Part shown: positions 30,386 to 39,984 of the stretch, piece by piece
Layout of the letters: each line of letters opens with the position of its first letter
Position numbering within the stretch: the stretch's first letter is position 1
From: Huiozyma naganishii CBS 8797
Lineage: Eukaryota; Ascomycota; Saccharomycetes; Saccharomycetales; Saccharomycetaceae
Reading direction: 5' to 3'
DNA length: 64,000 nucleotides
NCBI RefSeq assembly: GCF_000348985.1
Contig: NC_035926.1
Location: forward strand, 620,001 to 684,000
Program-made: the position numbers and the translations under genes
The notes under the pieces: model-generated
The model's input: the letters and a program-made list of their open reading frames with translations, nothing else
What the model was told of the DNA's origin: nothing
Databases searched by the model: none

Positions 30386-30901
30386 AAAAAAGATAGAAGT
30401 GGAGCCAGAGTGATGAGGAGTTCATTCTCTCTTGTCGATCCCCACCTTTCAGTGCTGTGCGCGTTTATGTGTGCTGCTACCGTATTCTTACATGTCAATT
30501 TGGCGCGTTCTTCATCGATACTGCGACAGTGATAGTAAGGCCGGCAGTCTCCCATCAAACTCACCACAAACTCTTGTTCCATCTTCTATCTACTACGGGT
30601 TTCTTTATATATATGTGTGTACCACTAGTGTTCGCTGAGCTTGCTCCGCAGCACGTGTGTCTATTTGGTTTCTTTCAAAAGGTTGGCGTTTCCCGCCTTT
30701 ACAGTTGTCTCTCTAGAGTCCTTTTTCGTCTCGGCCAATGACAAGCAGAGGATACCTCCAGACCCTTCGGAGTTGGCGGAGTCATCTTAACTTCCTCTTG
30801 CATAAGTGTAGATCGCTATATAAAGGGGGGGGGGGTGTACTAGCTGATGTTGATATCGCTGGCTGTAGATTATACAACTAAGTACTGCGACACACACACA
30901 A
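30386..30901. promoter_or_regulatory. HAC1 3' flank and AGX1 promoter
   Basis: 516 bp. A TATA box TATATAAA at 30817-30824 is directly followed by a G11 run (30825-30835), 66 bp before the AGX1 ATG. A CACGTG lies near 30652. No additional gene is supported. Confidence 0.55.
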
Positions 30902-32014
30902 ATGTCGCTCTTGATTCCCGGTCCAGTGACCATCACGAAGAACGTCCAAGAAGGTTTGAACGCAAACTCGTTGTCCCACACGGGTCCACAGTTCACCACG
31001 ATCTTCCAGTCCGCGTTACAGAATCTGAAGCGCGTCTACAATGCTACACAGGCAGAGGGGAACCTGCCCCTGATCATCGCGGGGAGCGGGACACTGGGGT
31101 TCGACGTCGCGGGGACTAACTTCGTGAACCCGGGGGATAACGTCCTGCTCGTGTCCACCGGGTTCTTCTCAGACGAGTTCGGCGAGTGTCTCGAAACGTA
31201 CCATGGTGCTAACCTCACCGTGTTGAAACCAGATACCGTCGGTGGGGTTGTGCCCCTCGACGAGATCGCCACGGAGTTGCGGGCCGCGAACGGTAAGTAC
31301 AGGGCCATCGTGGTGACTCACGTGGATACGTCCACCGCGGTGCTGAACGATGTCGGGGCCATTGCTGCGGTCACTCACAGGGAGTCCCCCAACACGTTCG
31401 TCATCGTTGACGCAGTGTGCTCTCTGGGCTGCGAGGAACTCCAGTTCGATAAGTGGCAGCTCGATTTTGTGCTGTCCGCATCGCAGAAGGCGGTCGGTGC
31501 ACCACCCGGCCTGGCCCTCGGGATGGTCTCCCCACGCGCGCTGGATTTCGCCCTGCAGAAACGGCCCACGGGGTCCTTCTACGCGTCGTTGAAGAAGTGG
31601 GCGCCGATCCTACAAAGCTACGCAGGCGGGCAAGCCAAGTACTTCGCCACGCAGGCGACACAGTTGGTCTCGTCGCTGGACACAGCTCTGCAAGAACTTC
31701 TACAACGCGAGTCTGTCACACATCACAAAGAACTGAGCGAGTGGTTCCGGTCGCAGATCACGCAGCAACTGCACTACAAACTCGTCACCACCACGAGCGA
31801 CGGGGGGGCACACATCGCTCACGGACTCACCGCGCTGTATGTGGATGACCCTGCGAAAGCAATCCAAGAGATTAACAAAACTGCGGGTGCCATCATCGCT
31901 GGCGGGATTCTCCCAGAGATCAAGGACAAGTACATCAGAGTCGGCCACATGGGTGCGAGCGCCACGCGCGACACTTTACAGCTTGTCATTGAGGCGTTGG
32001 CTGCCTCGCAATAG
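30902..32014 (+). CDS. AGX1: alanine:glyoxylate aminotransferase
   Basis: PLP-dependent class V aminotransferase converting glyoxylate and alanine to glycine and pyruvate, one of the yeast routes to glycine. 370 residues (S. cerevisiae 385) from ATG 30902, with the family opening LLIPGPVTI. The PLP-binding lysine is Lys196 in SASQKAVGAPPG. The C-terminal domain has the RVGHMGA block. The G+C content of this gene is clearly higher than that of its neighbours, especially at third positions. The next gene, SHM2, also makes glycine, so two glycine-synthesis genes are adjacent here; in S. cerevisiae they are on different chromosomes. Confidence 0.95.
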   Translation: MSLLIPGPVTITKNVQEGLNANSLSHTGPQFTTIFQSALQNLKRVYNATQAEGNLPLIIAGSGTLGFDVAGTNFVNPGDNVLLVSTGFFSDEFGECLETYHGANLTVLKPDTVGGVVPLDEIATELRAANGKYRAIVVTHVDTSTAVLNDVGAIAAVTHRESPNTFVIVDAVCSLGCEELQFDKWQLDFVLSASQKAVGAPPGLALGMVSPRALDFALQKRPTGSFYASLKKWAPILQSYAGGQAKYFATQATQLVSSLDTALQELLQRESVTHHKELSEWFRSQITQQLHYKLVTTTSDGGAHIAHGLTALYVDDPAKAIQEINKTAGAIIAGGILPEIKDKYIRVGHMGASATRDTLQLVIEALAASQ

Positions 32015-32492
32015 GCGGGAGTGGTGAAGAGTTGGGGTGCCACGAAGTGAATGACTCCGGTCAGCGCCATCACTGATCATTGCGCAAGAGACTTCTTCCC
32101 GAGGCGACTGCCCTATCCAGTGCCCAGCAGTTCTACAACAGCCCACTGACTCCTCTACAACTACCACTAGTACTACTACATCTTATGCAATCAGCTTATG
32201 CAATCATCCGAAACCGTGACTGCTCCCCGCAGAGGAGTCAACTCGCCGAACTGTGGTTTTTCGCAAATTTCAATGAAGTTGTGTGAAAAATGTACTGAGC
32301 GATCCGTTACACGTTTACTGCTCTTTCGGTGCACGAAGGATTGTATATAAGGGAGATGAGTTTCTTGGATGAGCATTGGTCTTGTTCATTAACGTATCTT
32401 CTTCTTTATTCTCTTCCTCTTTATTGTGTCTCTTTACACTAAGTATCCAGCAATCTATTTAACTCTACGTCCCCAACCACAACCGTCTCGCA
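32015..32492 (+). promoter_or_regulatory. SHM2 promoter with three TGACTC sites
   Basis: TGACTC, the core recognised by Bas1 and Gcn4, occurs at 32052-32057 and 32147-32152 and in reverse at 32235-32240. A TATA box TATATAAG is at 32344-32351 and a pyrimidine-rich leader (about 32385-32435) precedes the ATG. SHM2 is a Bas1-dependent one-carbon gene in S. cerevisiae, so conservation of this control is likely. Confidence 0.6.
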
Positions 32493-33902
32493 ATGCCTTA
32501 CGCTCTTTCTGAAAACCACAAGAGAATGGTTCTTTCTCACTTGAAGGAATCCGACCCTCAATTGCAGACGCTTATTGACAGCGAAATCGACAGACAGAGA
32601 CACTCTATCGATTTGATCGCCTCCGAGAACTTTACGTCCACTTCTGTGTTCGACGCCTTGGGGACGCCGCTGTGTAACAAGTACTCAGAGGGGTACCCAG
32701 GTGCCCGTTACTACGGTGGTAACGAGTACATCGACCAGATTGAACTTCTGTGTCAGGATCGTGCCCTAGAGGCCTTCCATGTGTCCCCTGACAAATGGGG
32801 TGTCAACGTGCAAACTTTGTCCGGCTCCCCAGCTAACTTGCAAGTCTACCAGGCAATCATGAGACCTCACGAAAGATTGATGGGGTTGTACTTGCCAGAC
32901 GGTGGTCATTTGTCCCACGGTTACGCAACACCAACGAGAACTATCTCTGCCGTTGCTACCTACTTCGAATCTTTCCCTTACAGAGTCGACCCAGAGACTG
33001 GGATCATCGACTACGACACTTTGGAAAAGAACGCCATCCTTTACAGACCTAAAGTGCTCGTTGCAGGTACCTCCGCCTACTGTCGTTTGATCGACTACAA
33101 GAGAATGAGAGAGATCGCAGACAAGTGTGGTGCATACTTGATGGTCGACATGGCGCATATCTCCGGTCTTGTTGCCGCTGGCGTCATCCCATCCCCATTC
33201 GAGTACGCAGACATCGTCACCACTACCACCCACAAGTCTCTAAGAGGACCAAGAGGTGCCATGATCTTCTTCAGAAGAGGTGTCAGATCCGTTAACGCCA
33301 AAACGGGCAAAGAAATCGTCTACGACTTGGAAAACCCAATCAACTTCTCCGTCTTCCCAGGTCACCAAGGTGGGCCACATAACCACACCATCGCTGCCCT
33401 AGCTACCGCCCTAAAGCAGGCCGCCACTCCAGAGTTCAAAGAGTACCAATTGCAAGTCTTGAAGAACGCAAAGGCTCTAGAAAACGAGTTCAAGAAGTTG
33501 GGTTACAGACTGGTCTCAAACGGTACTGACTCGCACATGGTCTTGGTCTCGTTGAGAGAACAGGGCGTCGACGGTGCCCGTGTTGACTACATCTGTGAAA
33601 AGGTTAACATCGTCCTGAACAAGAACTCCATCCCAGGTGACAAGTCCGCTTTGGTCCCAGGTGGTATCCGTATCGGTGCCCCAGCCATGACCTCCAGAGG
33701 TATGGGTGAGGAAGACTTCTCTAGAATCGTCAACTACATCGACACCGTTGTGAAGACCGCGCAGGACGTCCAAAAGGCTCTACCAGCGGACGCCAACAAG
33801 TTGAAGGACTTCAAGGCCTACGTGGATGCCAACCCAGGTAACTTGGGCGAGTTGAAGGAACAGATCTTCAACTGGGCCGGTGAATACCCATTGGCCGTGT
33901 AA
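32493..33902 (+). CDS. SHM2: cytosolic serine hydroxymethyltransferase
   Basis: PLP enzyme interconverting serine plus tetrahydrofolate with glycine plus 5,10-methylene-tetrahydrofolate, feeding purine, thymidylate and methionine synthesis. 469 residues, the same length as S. cerevisiae Shm2. There is no mitochondrial presequence, so this is the cytosolic form. The family blocks IDLIASENFTS and YSEGYPGARYYGG are present, and the PLP lysine is Lys248 in TTTHKSLRGPRG. The codon bias is very strong, indicating high expression. In S. cerevisiae it is YLR058C, part of the sister region of this segment. Confidence 0.98.
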   Translation: MPYALSENHKRMVLSHLKESDPQLQTLIDSEIDRQRHSIDLIASENFTSTSVFDALGTPLCNKYSEGYPGARYYGGNEYIDQIELLCQDRALEAFHVSPDKWGVNVQTLSGSPANLQVYQAIMRPHERLMGLYLPDGGHLSHGYATPTRTISAVATYFESFPYRVDPETGIIDYDTLEKNAILYRPKVLVAGTSAYCRLIDYKRMREIADKCGAYLMVDMAHISGLVAAGVIPSPFEYADIVTTTTHKSLRGPRGAMIFFRRGVRSVNAKTGKEIVYDLENPINFSVFPGHQGGPHNHTIAALATALKQAATPEFKEYQLQVLKNAKALENEFKKLGYRLVSNGTDSHMVLVSLREQGVDGARVDYICEKVNIVLNKNSIPGDKSALVPGGIRIGAPAMTSRGMGEEDFSRIVNYIDTVVKTAQDVQKALPADANKLKDFKAYVDANPGNLGELKEQIFNWAGEYPLAV

Positions 33903-34133
33903 GACTAGATGGAAAAATCTCATCTCGCGAGTTGTTTTTTACCACCTCCACGACTATCCCTCATCTTTTACGCAATTCAACATTTCTGTATCATATCCAA
34001 AAGAAAAAACGGATCATCATCGCGGATCATGCCCCGGTGTTTCTTCTTTCCCATTCCCACATCCAAAATTATATAAACCAGATACGCCGCAGCTTACTTT
34101 ATTCTTTTACATAGAAGTTTTTTAATGACAATT

Positions 34134-35285
34134 TCAACATTGGAGCACACAGTTTATTTCGTCTAGCAATTGAGAAACGGTCCACCTCTCCGTTGATTGC
34201 AAAACCATCATTCCCGAAATGCACTTCAGGAACATTGTTTTCACTTTTGGATCCGTTAAACTCTCAAGTCTCGGGAAATTTTGAATGATCCTAGTATGTT
34301 GCTCCTCAGCGCTTAACAGCTTGATGTATTTCCCATCACCTTCAGAGCCAAATAGCCCAGTAAATGCACTAGCGGACCCAAAATCTCTCACTTGCGGCCA
34401 TAGGTCAACGGAGGGGATCCCCACTTTTTCGAAAAGGGTCAGTATCAACCTTATATCGCTCCCGTTTTCCAATTCCGCGCTGCCGTCGTCAATGAATGCT
34501 GGGGCGTAGTTCACAATACTCGATCCCTGCTGGAACCATTGGCTGATAATAACTAGCAAAGCCCATATATCCACCGCATAATCGTAATTTGCGACGCTGA
34601 ACAGAAGTTCGGGGGCTTTGTAAAAACATGTAGACACATCTGTCACTTTCTCATTGGGCGGTTCGTCCTTGTCCTCAGTAGTGGTGTCATATGATATACC
34701 AAAGTCAATGATCTTGAGTTGCAAAGGTTTGGAAATTGAGGTCAGCATCACATTCTGTGGTTTTAGATCTCGATGTATAATACCATTAGAGTGAATAAAT
34801 TGCAACCCAGAGCACAGCTGCTTAAACATGTCAGCTGCATATATATTCACATCAAATCCATTGTAATAGAACTCAGGGGTGGATTCAGTAGACTTGGTCC
34901 CCAATAAGTATGGATTAAATTGCTTCTTTGAACGACTACCTTGAAAGTTGTACTGCGAGAGCATGAAATCTTCTAATGTGAGAGAATAAAATGGGAAAAG
35001 CAGCTCCAGTTCATCGTGCACCCTTCGATGATCCAGTAACTCAATAATTTGAGCACACTGTATGCGCTCCCCAAAACAGAGTTTCTTCATTATTTCTAAT
35101 TCCCTCCATGGGTTATGAGGTGGGACAACAAAATCCACTGCAGTCGCTTTGATCACGTAACATGAGCCAACTTTGTTGATACGGGACAGCTTCGTTGTCT
35201 TCAGCAGTTTTCTCTCCTCAGTCTCTAATTGAGTTAGATCTACCATCACTTGCCTCGCTCGTACACCCGGTCTGAAGCTCATCAT
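34134..35285 (-). CDS. CAK1: CDK-activating kinase Cak1
   Basis: Monomeric kinase that phosphorylates the activation loop of Cdc28 and other CDKs. 383 residues from ATG 35285 (the frame opens one codon earlier with GTG; a second in-frame ATG follows at once). S. cerevisiae Cak1 is 368 residues. The catalytic loop is HRDLKPQN (about 171-178) and the metal-binding DFG is at about 194-196 (KIIDFGISYD). A canonical GxGxxG nucleotide loop is not visible at the N-terminus, a known peculiarity of Cak1. It is tandem with CAF16 and GYP8 on the same strand, exactly as on S. cerevisiae chromosome VI. Confidence 0.95.
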   Translation of the reverse strand: MMSFRPGVRARQVMVDLTQLETEERKLLKTTKLSRINKVGSCYVIKATAVDFVVPPHNPWRELEIMKKLCFGERIQCAQIIELLDHRRVHDELELLFPFYSLTLEDFMLSQYNFQGSRSKKQFNPYLLGTKSTESTPEFYYNGFDVNIYAADMFKQLCSGLQFIHSNGIIHRDLKPQNVMLTSISKPLQLKIIDFGISYDTTTEDKDEPPNEKVTDVSTCFYKAPELLFSVANYDYAVDIWALLVIISQWFQQGSSIVNYAPAFIDDGSAELENGSDIRLILTLFEKVGIPSVDLWPQVRDFGSASAFTGLFGSEGDGKYIKLLSAEEQHTRIIQNFPRLESLTDPKVKTMFLKCISGMMVLQSTERWTVSQLLDEINCVLQC

Positions 35286-35375
35286 CACTTATTCTGTATC
35301 TCTTTAAAACATTATAATTTTATACACTGTACAAACGTAAGGGTCACGACAGTGGTAATTGACCGGACTGCACGA

Positions 35376-36218
35376 CTATTGCTCAATGTTGTTGTCCCGT
35401 TTCAACCATTTTACCGCCAAGGGGTGCAGACTGTTTACTTTACTTATCGAAACTTTGGGTCCTGTTGTTCCGCCAAATTCGACGTGACCGTTTTGCTCGG
35501 TCGCCGCCCCAGGGGTCACGAATGCAACATCATTGTGATAGTCTAATTGATCAACGATAATACCATCCTTGATGTGCAGCACTTTATCTGGCCACTCTGC
35601 CAGCCCATCGAAGATATGAGTTGCGTAGATTACCGAACATTTTCTCTTCTGCGTCTCCATCTTCAAAAACTCCAGCAATCTAGACCTAGCAATGACGTCC
35701 AGGTCCACCGTGACCTCGTCAAGTAGTAACACCCTCCATGGTTTCAATAAGCCCATTGCGAGTTGCACACGTCTCTTCTGACCGTCACTCAACCGATGCA
35801 TCCTCCAATTGAGGTTGATCTCAAGAATCTCTATTAGATATTCACCACGTTCACGATAATGATCCAATCCAATACTCTCTAACAGTTCCAGGACGCCAAT
35901 ATCTCGGTTGATAATATCCATGTGACACCATTCGGTCCCTAGGTATGTGCTTACTTGAACATTTCTGTCCTCCTCTACGTCTTGGTGCATGGACAGCGGA
36001 CTGAATGGGTCCAATCCATTGACCTGAATATTCCCAGTCAGACAAAGGTGTTTCCCACTCAATAATTTCAGGAGCGTCGACTTCCCGGCACCATTAGAGC
36101 CAACAAGCAAAGTTCTCGTATTCCATGGGATCTGTAGGTTTATATTAGAGACAGACGGAGTTGCAGACTCGACAAACTTGTAAGTGAGATCGTCCACCTG
36201 AACAGCGTATTGAGCCAT
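35376..36218 (-). CDS. CAF16: ABC-type ATPase Caf16, soluble, CCR4-NOT associated
   Basis: Single-domain ATP-binding cassette protein without membrane segments, reported to associate with the CCR4-NOT complex and RNA polymerase II holoenzyme. 280 residues (S. cerevisiae 289). Walker A GSNGAGKST is at 40-48, the ABC signature LSDGQ at 143-147 and Walker B VLLLDE at 163-168, so ATP-binding residues are intact. It starts at ATG 36218 and lies 90 bp upstream of CAK1 on the same strand. Confidence 0.95.
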   Translation of the reverse strand: MAQYAVQVDDLTYKFVESATPSVSNINLQIPWNTRTLLVGSNGAGKSTLLKLLSGKHLCLTGNIQVNGLDPFSPLSMHQDVEEDRNVQVSTYLGTEWCHMDIINRDIGVLELLESIGLDHYRERGEYLIEILEINLNWRMHRLSDGQKRRVQLAMGLLKPWRVLLLDEVTVDLDVIARSRLLEFLKMETQKRKCSVIYATHIFDGLAEWPDKVLHIKDGIIVDQLDYHNDVAFVTPGAATEQNGHVEFGGTTGPKVSISKVNSLHPLAVKWLKRDNNIEQ

Positions 36219-36485
36219 TGATAGTTGTCAACAGCCTGGGATACGTCCTTGGAATGATTCAATTGACCAAGGTTCACAGGAACCCCTCGAGGACGAGCAC
36301 GCCAGAATCCTTCTGTAACGGAATTTTTCACTTAACGAAAGAATCATTTAATCACATGATAGATTGTCGATTGATGATGACTAAATAGTGGAAGTGAAGC
36401 GAAAAACTTGAAACGGTTGCAGTCTAACAGTTTGTTCCCTTCTGTAAAATGTGTGAATCCTTTGAGGTTATTATCTTTTTTGAAA

Positions 36486-37775
36486 TCACTCTTGTAATTG
36501 GTAAATTAGTGACACTACCAAGAGAACAAGAGATGCCTTGACGGCCAACGGCATATCATTTACCTTCGGAAATAACTTAAAGAGTACGCTATGTTGTCTG
36601 TATAGCTTGTCAACATCCGCCGTCGTCTCTAAGTGTTTGCGGACCCCGTTCAATTCAATCGCCTTGTCAAGCAGACCATTTACGGTCTCCGTATAATATC
36701 TTACCCTTGGACCGCTATTGAAACAGCTATGGCTTGCGGTTGTTATAAGTGGGCTGTATTCGTTTACTAGAGATGCCAATTTAGGCAACAGGAAACGTCC
36801 CGACTTGTAATCCACTCTTGTTTCGTTTAAAATACTTGTCCATTGAGGATCGGGGCCCTCGTTGGAAATAGAAAGGCATCGTTGGAGCACAGCATGGATT
36901 AGATCGGTGTTGTTGAGAAAGTTCTCAGAGTTATGGTTCGTTTCCTTGAGCAGTCTATCTTTGTTCTTCAAAATAAACTTTGAGTACATTACTAACGGAA
37001 CAAGCATCGATTGTGAGCTTATAACAAAGTCAAATATGCTAAAAATTAGGGAATTGTCCAGTTCCTTTGGTTTGAAATTATGGGAAAATACTGTTAAAAT
37101 AGATGAGATAGCATAAAATGGCTCCAGGTTATCCAATTTGAGAGTGTCCACCAACCCTTTGTCTTGTAATTTTACGATACTTGGTATTAATCTAATTTGG
37201 TCAATGGCAAAATGCAAAGAATCCATCATGAAATCACGTAAGTATAGTAAAGTAAACGCTTCCAAACAAGCTAATAAGGTATTATGATCGTTGCTGTCGA
37301 TATTCTCACGATCTACAAAGACATTAACAAATATAGAAACTATATCGTGGTAACCTTGGTAGTATCGCAGTTTATGGTTTCTTCTCAGAAGTCGACATAT
37401 CAGCGTCTCTTGAAACATCTGTAAACGAGTTCTCCAATTTTCATCCGCTACAGTTCCAAATGATCTGGCACAGTCCAATTTGACTTGATTTTCATCTGGA
37501 TGTTCTGCAATTGTTTCATGCGCAGCATCGCGTTTAAATTGTTTGGAGAGTAGGAGCGACCAAGACAAGCGTCTGTGTGTAGCGTCCACAAATCCAAGGT
37601 TCGTCCCTCCAAGCATGGAGAGTGTTACCACGTCCTTTGTCTTCAGCATCACATCGATTACTTTACATTTCAGCTTCTTGTATTGTTCGTTATTTATCAT
37701 AACCGAGCTTTGTTCGAAACCAGCAGGGCCAGTATCATCATTGTGTTGCTCAGACGCACCAAGACGCTTGGTCAT
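36486..37775 (-). CDS. GYP8: TBC-domain Rab GTPase-activating protein Gyp8
   Basis: GAP for Ypt1-type Rab GTPases in early secretory traffic and peroxisome-related pathways. 429 residues from ATG 37775; the open frame continues to a TTG at 37805 but has no upstream ATG. S. cerevisiae Gyp8 is 497. The TBC domain shows RLSWSLLLSK, the arginine-finger region VKLDCARSF and the glutamine-finger block YYQGYHD. The extreme C-terminus has a hydrophobic segment (LAVKASLVLLVVSLIYQL), so a tail anchor in the ER/Golgi membrane is likely. Shorter than S. cerevisiae but without missing motifs that I can see. Confidence 0.92.
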   Translation of the reverse strand: MTKRLGASEQHNDDTGPAGFEQSSVMINNEQYKKLKCKVIDVMLKTKDVVTLSMLGGTNLGFVDATHRRLSWSLLLSKQFKRDAAHETIAEHPDENQVKLDCARSFGTVADENWRTRLQMFQETLICRLLRRNHKLRYYQGYHDIVSIFVNVFVDRENIDSNDHNTLLACLEAFTLLYLRDFMMDSLHFAIDQIRLIPSIVKLQDKGLVDTLKLDNLEPFYAISSILTVFSHNFKPKELDNSLIFSIFDFVISSQSMLVPLVMYSKFILKNKDRLLKETNHNSENFLNNTDLIHAVLQRCLSISNEGPDPQWTSILNETRVDYKSGRFLLPKLASLVNEYSPLITTASHSCFNSGPRVRYYTETVNGLLDKAIELNGVRKHLETTADVDKLYRQHSVLFKLFPKVNDMPLAVKASLVLLVVSLIYQLQE

Positions 37776-38547
37776 TACCTCCTGAAAGTGTTGTTCTAAC
37801 AGCAAAGCTATTCCAATAGAGCTGATTAAGAGGCACAGTTGAAATATCTAATTCTACAAGAAAAAAAGAGAGTATACATAAACTATAATCAAACTACAGG
37901 TATTTTAAGGGAGGCATGTTGAAAAGGTAAAATGTGACACTTGGGCCTGGTAAATGAGCATCTTCAAGAAGAAACTCAGCCGGGGTTTGCTGTTTGCTTT
38001 ACTTGGGAGGATCAAAGTGTTGCTTCTCAATAATGGTTGATCATTACTCGCTATAAAACAAAGCCTGGTCATAGCTCATCTACTTCGCAATTCTATTTTA
38101 AGCGAATATATTGTGGTTACTGGTCTTACTTTGGAATTAATGGGACAGAATATGGATAGCTTACATGGTGGGCTCGATTCTATCACACAGTGTTGTTAAG
38201 CTTCTCATCGAAATTCTGATCTGAAACATGTTTTCAATGAAGACATTATGGCAAATATATTCCTAATCAGAACGACCTTTCCTATTGCGTTTTCTACGTG
38301 GTGAAGCGTCCCAACCCTACGCACTCCTTCAACCTCAACGAACATCTTGAACCACCTTCTTTGAGGCACATATCTACTCAGAAACATGTAATTATCCCAA
38401 TGCGGTAATTACATGAAACACCAATATCATGGCATTTATCTGACAGTTGGTATATCAGAAAAAAGTGTTATATAACAATGGTAACTTCGCTATCAAGGTA
38501 TCAAACTACTCCCTCTTTCATAACAAGCAACAATCTAAAAACCAACA
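37776..38547. promoter_or_regulatory. divergent GYP8/STE2 promoter region
   Basis: 772 bp, A/T-rich, holding the a-specific-gene operator (38385-38415) on the STE2 side and presumably the GYP8 promoter on the other. A minus-strand frame at 38205-38387 of 60 codons has no recognisable content. Confidence 0.6.
38385..38415 (+). promoter_or_regulatory. a-specific-gene operator (alpha2-Mcm1-alpha2)
   Basis: A 31-bp near-palindrome: left half-site CATGTAATTA (38385-38394), one T, an Mcm1 P-box CCCAATGCGG (38396-38405, CC-N6-GG), and right half-site TAATTACATG (38406-38415). The two half-sites are exact reverse complements. It lies 132 bp before the STE2 ATG. This is the established architecture by which Mcm1 activates a-specific genes in a cells and alpha2-Mcm1 represses them in alpha cells. 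Confidence 0.95.
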
Positions 38548-39903
38548 ATGGATTCTGATGGTCTTCCTCTGCAACCAATTTCATTGGCATTCGATCCAAC
38601 CTATAACATACTGAATAGCACCTTAGGGTATCTCACAATATACGGTAATGATACGGCAACATTCTATGAGGTACAGTCAATAATCAATAAAACTGCAAGA
38701 GAGTCAATTGCATATGGAGTCTGCTGTGGAGCGGTTATTGTAACCTTTGCTGTGATGTGGCTGGTATCAGATAAAAGGAAAACGCCCATATTTATCTTGA
38801 ATCAGATATCACTGCTGTTCACCTTCATACAATCCGCATTATACTTCAAGTATCTGTTTTCGTACTCGAACTCTTTAGCATACTCTCTGACAGGGTTTAG
38901 CCAAAAACTCACGAACTACGACAGACACATCACGGCAGCGGCGGATCTATTCAAAGTCTTCTTGGTTGCTTCTATAGAGCTGTCTCTAGTTTTCCAGGTT
39001 AGAGTTATGTTTTCGGGTGATAGCTTTAAAAAGGTTGGGTATAGCCTGTTTTTACTCTCGGTTGGGATTGGGTTGACAACTGTGGCTGTCTACCTTGCTT
39101 CGGTTATAATGATCATTATCGAATTGTACGATAATCAATTAATTCGGGGCCCTAGATTCTACAACATTGCAAATATTCTGTTTGCTTCATCCATCAATTT
39201 TATGACCTTCATCCTAGTTGTGAAACTGTTCTTAGCCATAAGGTCACGGAGGTTTTTAGGCCTGAAACAATTTGACAGTTTCCATATTTTACTCATTATG
39301 TCCGGTCACTCTTTGATTATTCCTTCCATATTAACTATTCTTGCCTACGCTCTTTCGACAAGTGGAACTGATGTCTTGGTGACTGTTTCGACGTTATTGG
39401 TTGTTCTTTCTTTACCATTATCATCTATCTGGGCCCATTCCTCCAACACAGCGTCGAATGCAAGTACTTTGGGAAATGATTTTAACTCCACGGCAAGTGG
39501 GTTCTATCCCAACAGTTCTAGAAGCTACCTTACTCAGAGCTTAAAGTCAACCCCAACCACCGCAAAAGAGAGCATGAAGGATTATCAGACGCGATTCCGC
39601 CACCTATATCGAAAAGAGAAGACTGGTGATATAGAGGAGGAGTATTCAATTAACTCAAAACACAGTGATACCGACAGTTCTGAAGTACCAAAAGATCCGT
39701 TCTATGAGATATCCTCGTCACTGTCGAAGGAAAAGAGCGACAAAAGAAACACAACGAAAGGATTAGTGAAGAAACTGGAACTACAAGAAAGCGGCGAGGT
39801 AGATGGTTCATTTCGATTATCGACACCAAATACAGAAGCAGACATGGAAGCAAGAAAATTCTGGCTTGATGAAAGCCCGGTAAGCGACCAAACTAGAATA
39901 TAA
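38548..39903 (+). CDS. STE2: alpha-factor pheromone receptor, seven-transmembrane GPCR
   Basis: Class D G-protein-coupled receptor displayed by a cells; binds alpha-factor and signals through Gpa1/Ste4/Ste18. 451 residues (S. cerevisiae 431). The N-terminus is extracellular with NST and NDT glycosylation sequons. Seven hydrophobic segments lie between about residues 52 and 295; the sixth contains the conserved proline in HSLIIPSILTILAYAL. The C-terminal tail of about 150 residues is Ser/Thr/Lys-rich, as expected for phosphorylation and endocytosis control. The upstream operator supports a-cell-specific expression. Order and orientation match S. cerevisiae. Confidence 0.96.
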   Translation: MDSDGLPLQPISLAFDPTYNILNSTLGYLTIYGNDTATFYEVQSIINKTARESIAYGVCCGAVIVTFAVMWLVSDKRKTPIFILNQISLLFTFIQSALYFKYLFSYSNSLAYSLTGFSQKLTNYDRHITAAADLFKVFLVASIELSLVFQVRVMFSGDSFKKVGYSLFLLSVGIGLTTVAVYLASVIMIIIELYDNQLIRGPRFYNIANILFASSINFMTFILVVKLFLAIRSRRFLGLKQFDSFHILLIMSGHSLIIPSILTILAYALSTSGTDVLVTVSTLLVVLSLPLSSIWAHSSNTASNASTLGNDFNSTASGFYPNSSRSYLTQSLKSTPTTAKESMKDYQTRFRHLYRKEKTGDIEEEYSINSKHSDTDSSEVPKDPFYEISSSLSKEKSDKRNTTKGLVKKLELQESGEVDGSFRLSTPNTEADMEARKFWLDESPVSDQTRI

Positions 39904-39984
39904 TTGCAACTTAATGAAGATCGTGAGTGTTAATAAAATCTTATATATACTATTTCTATAATATAAAGAAAAAAGGTATCAACT

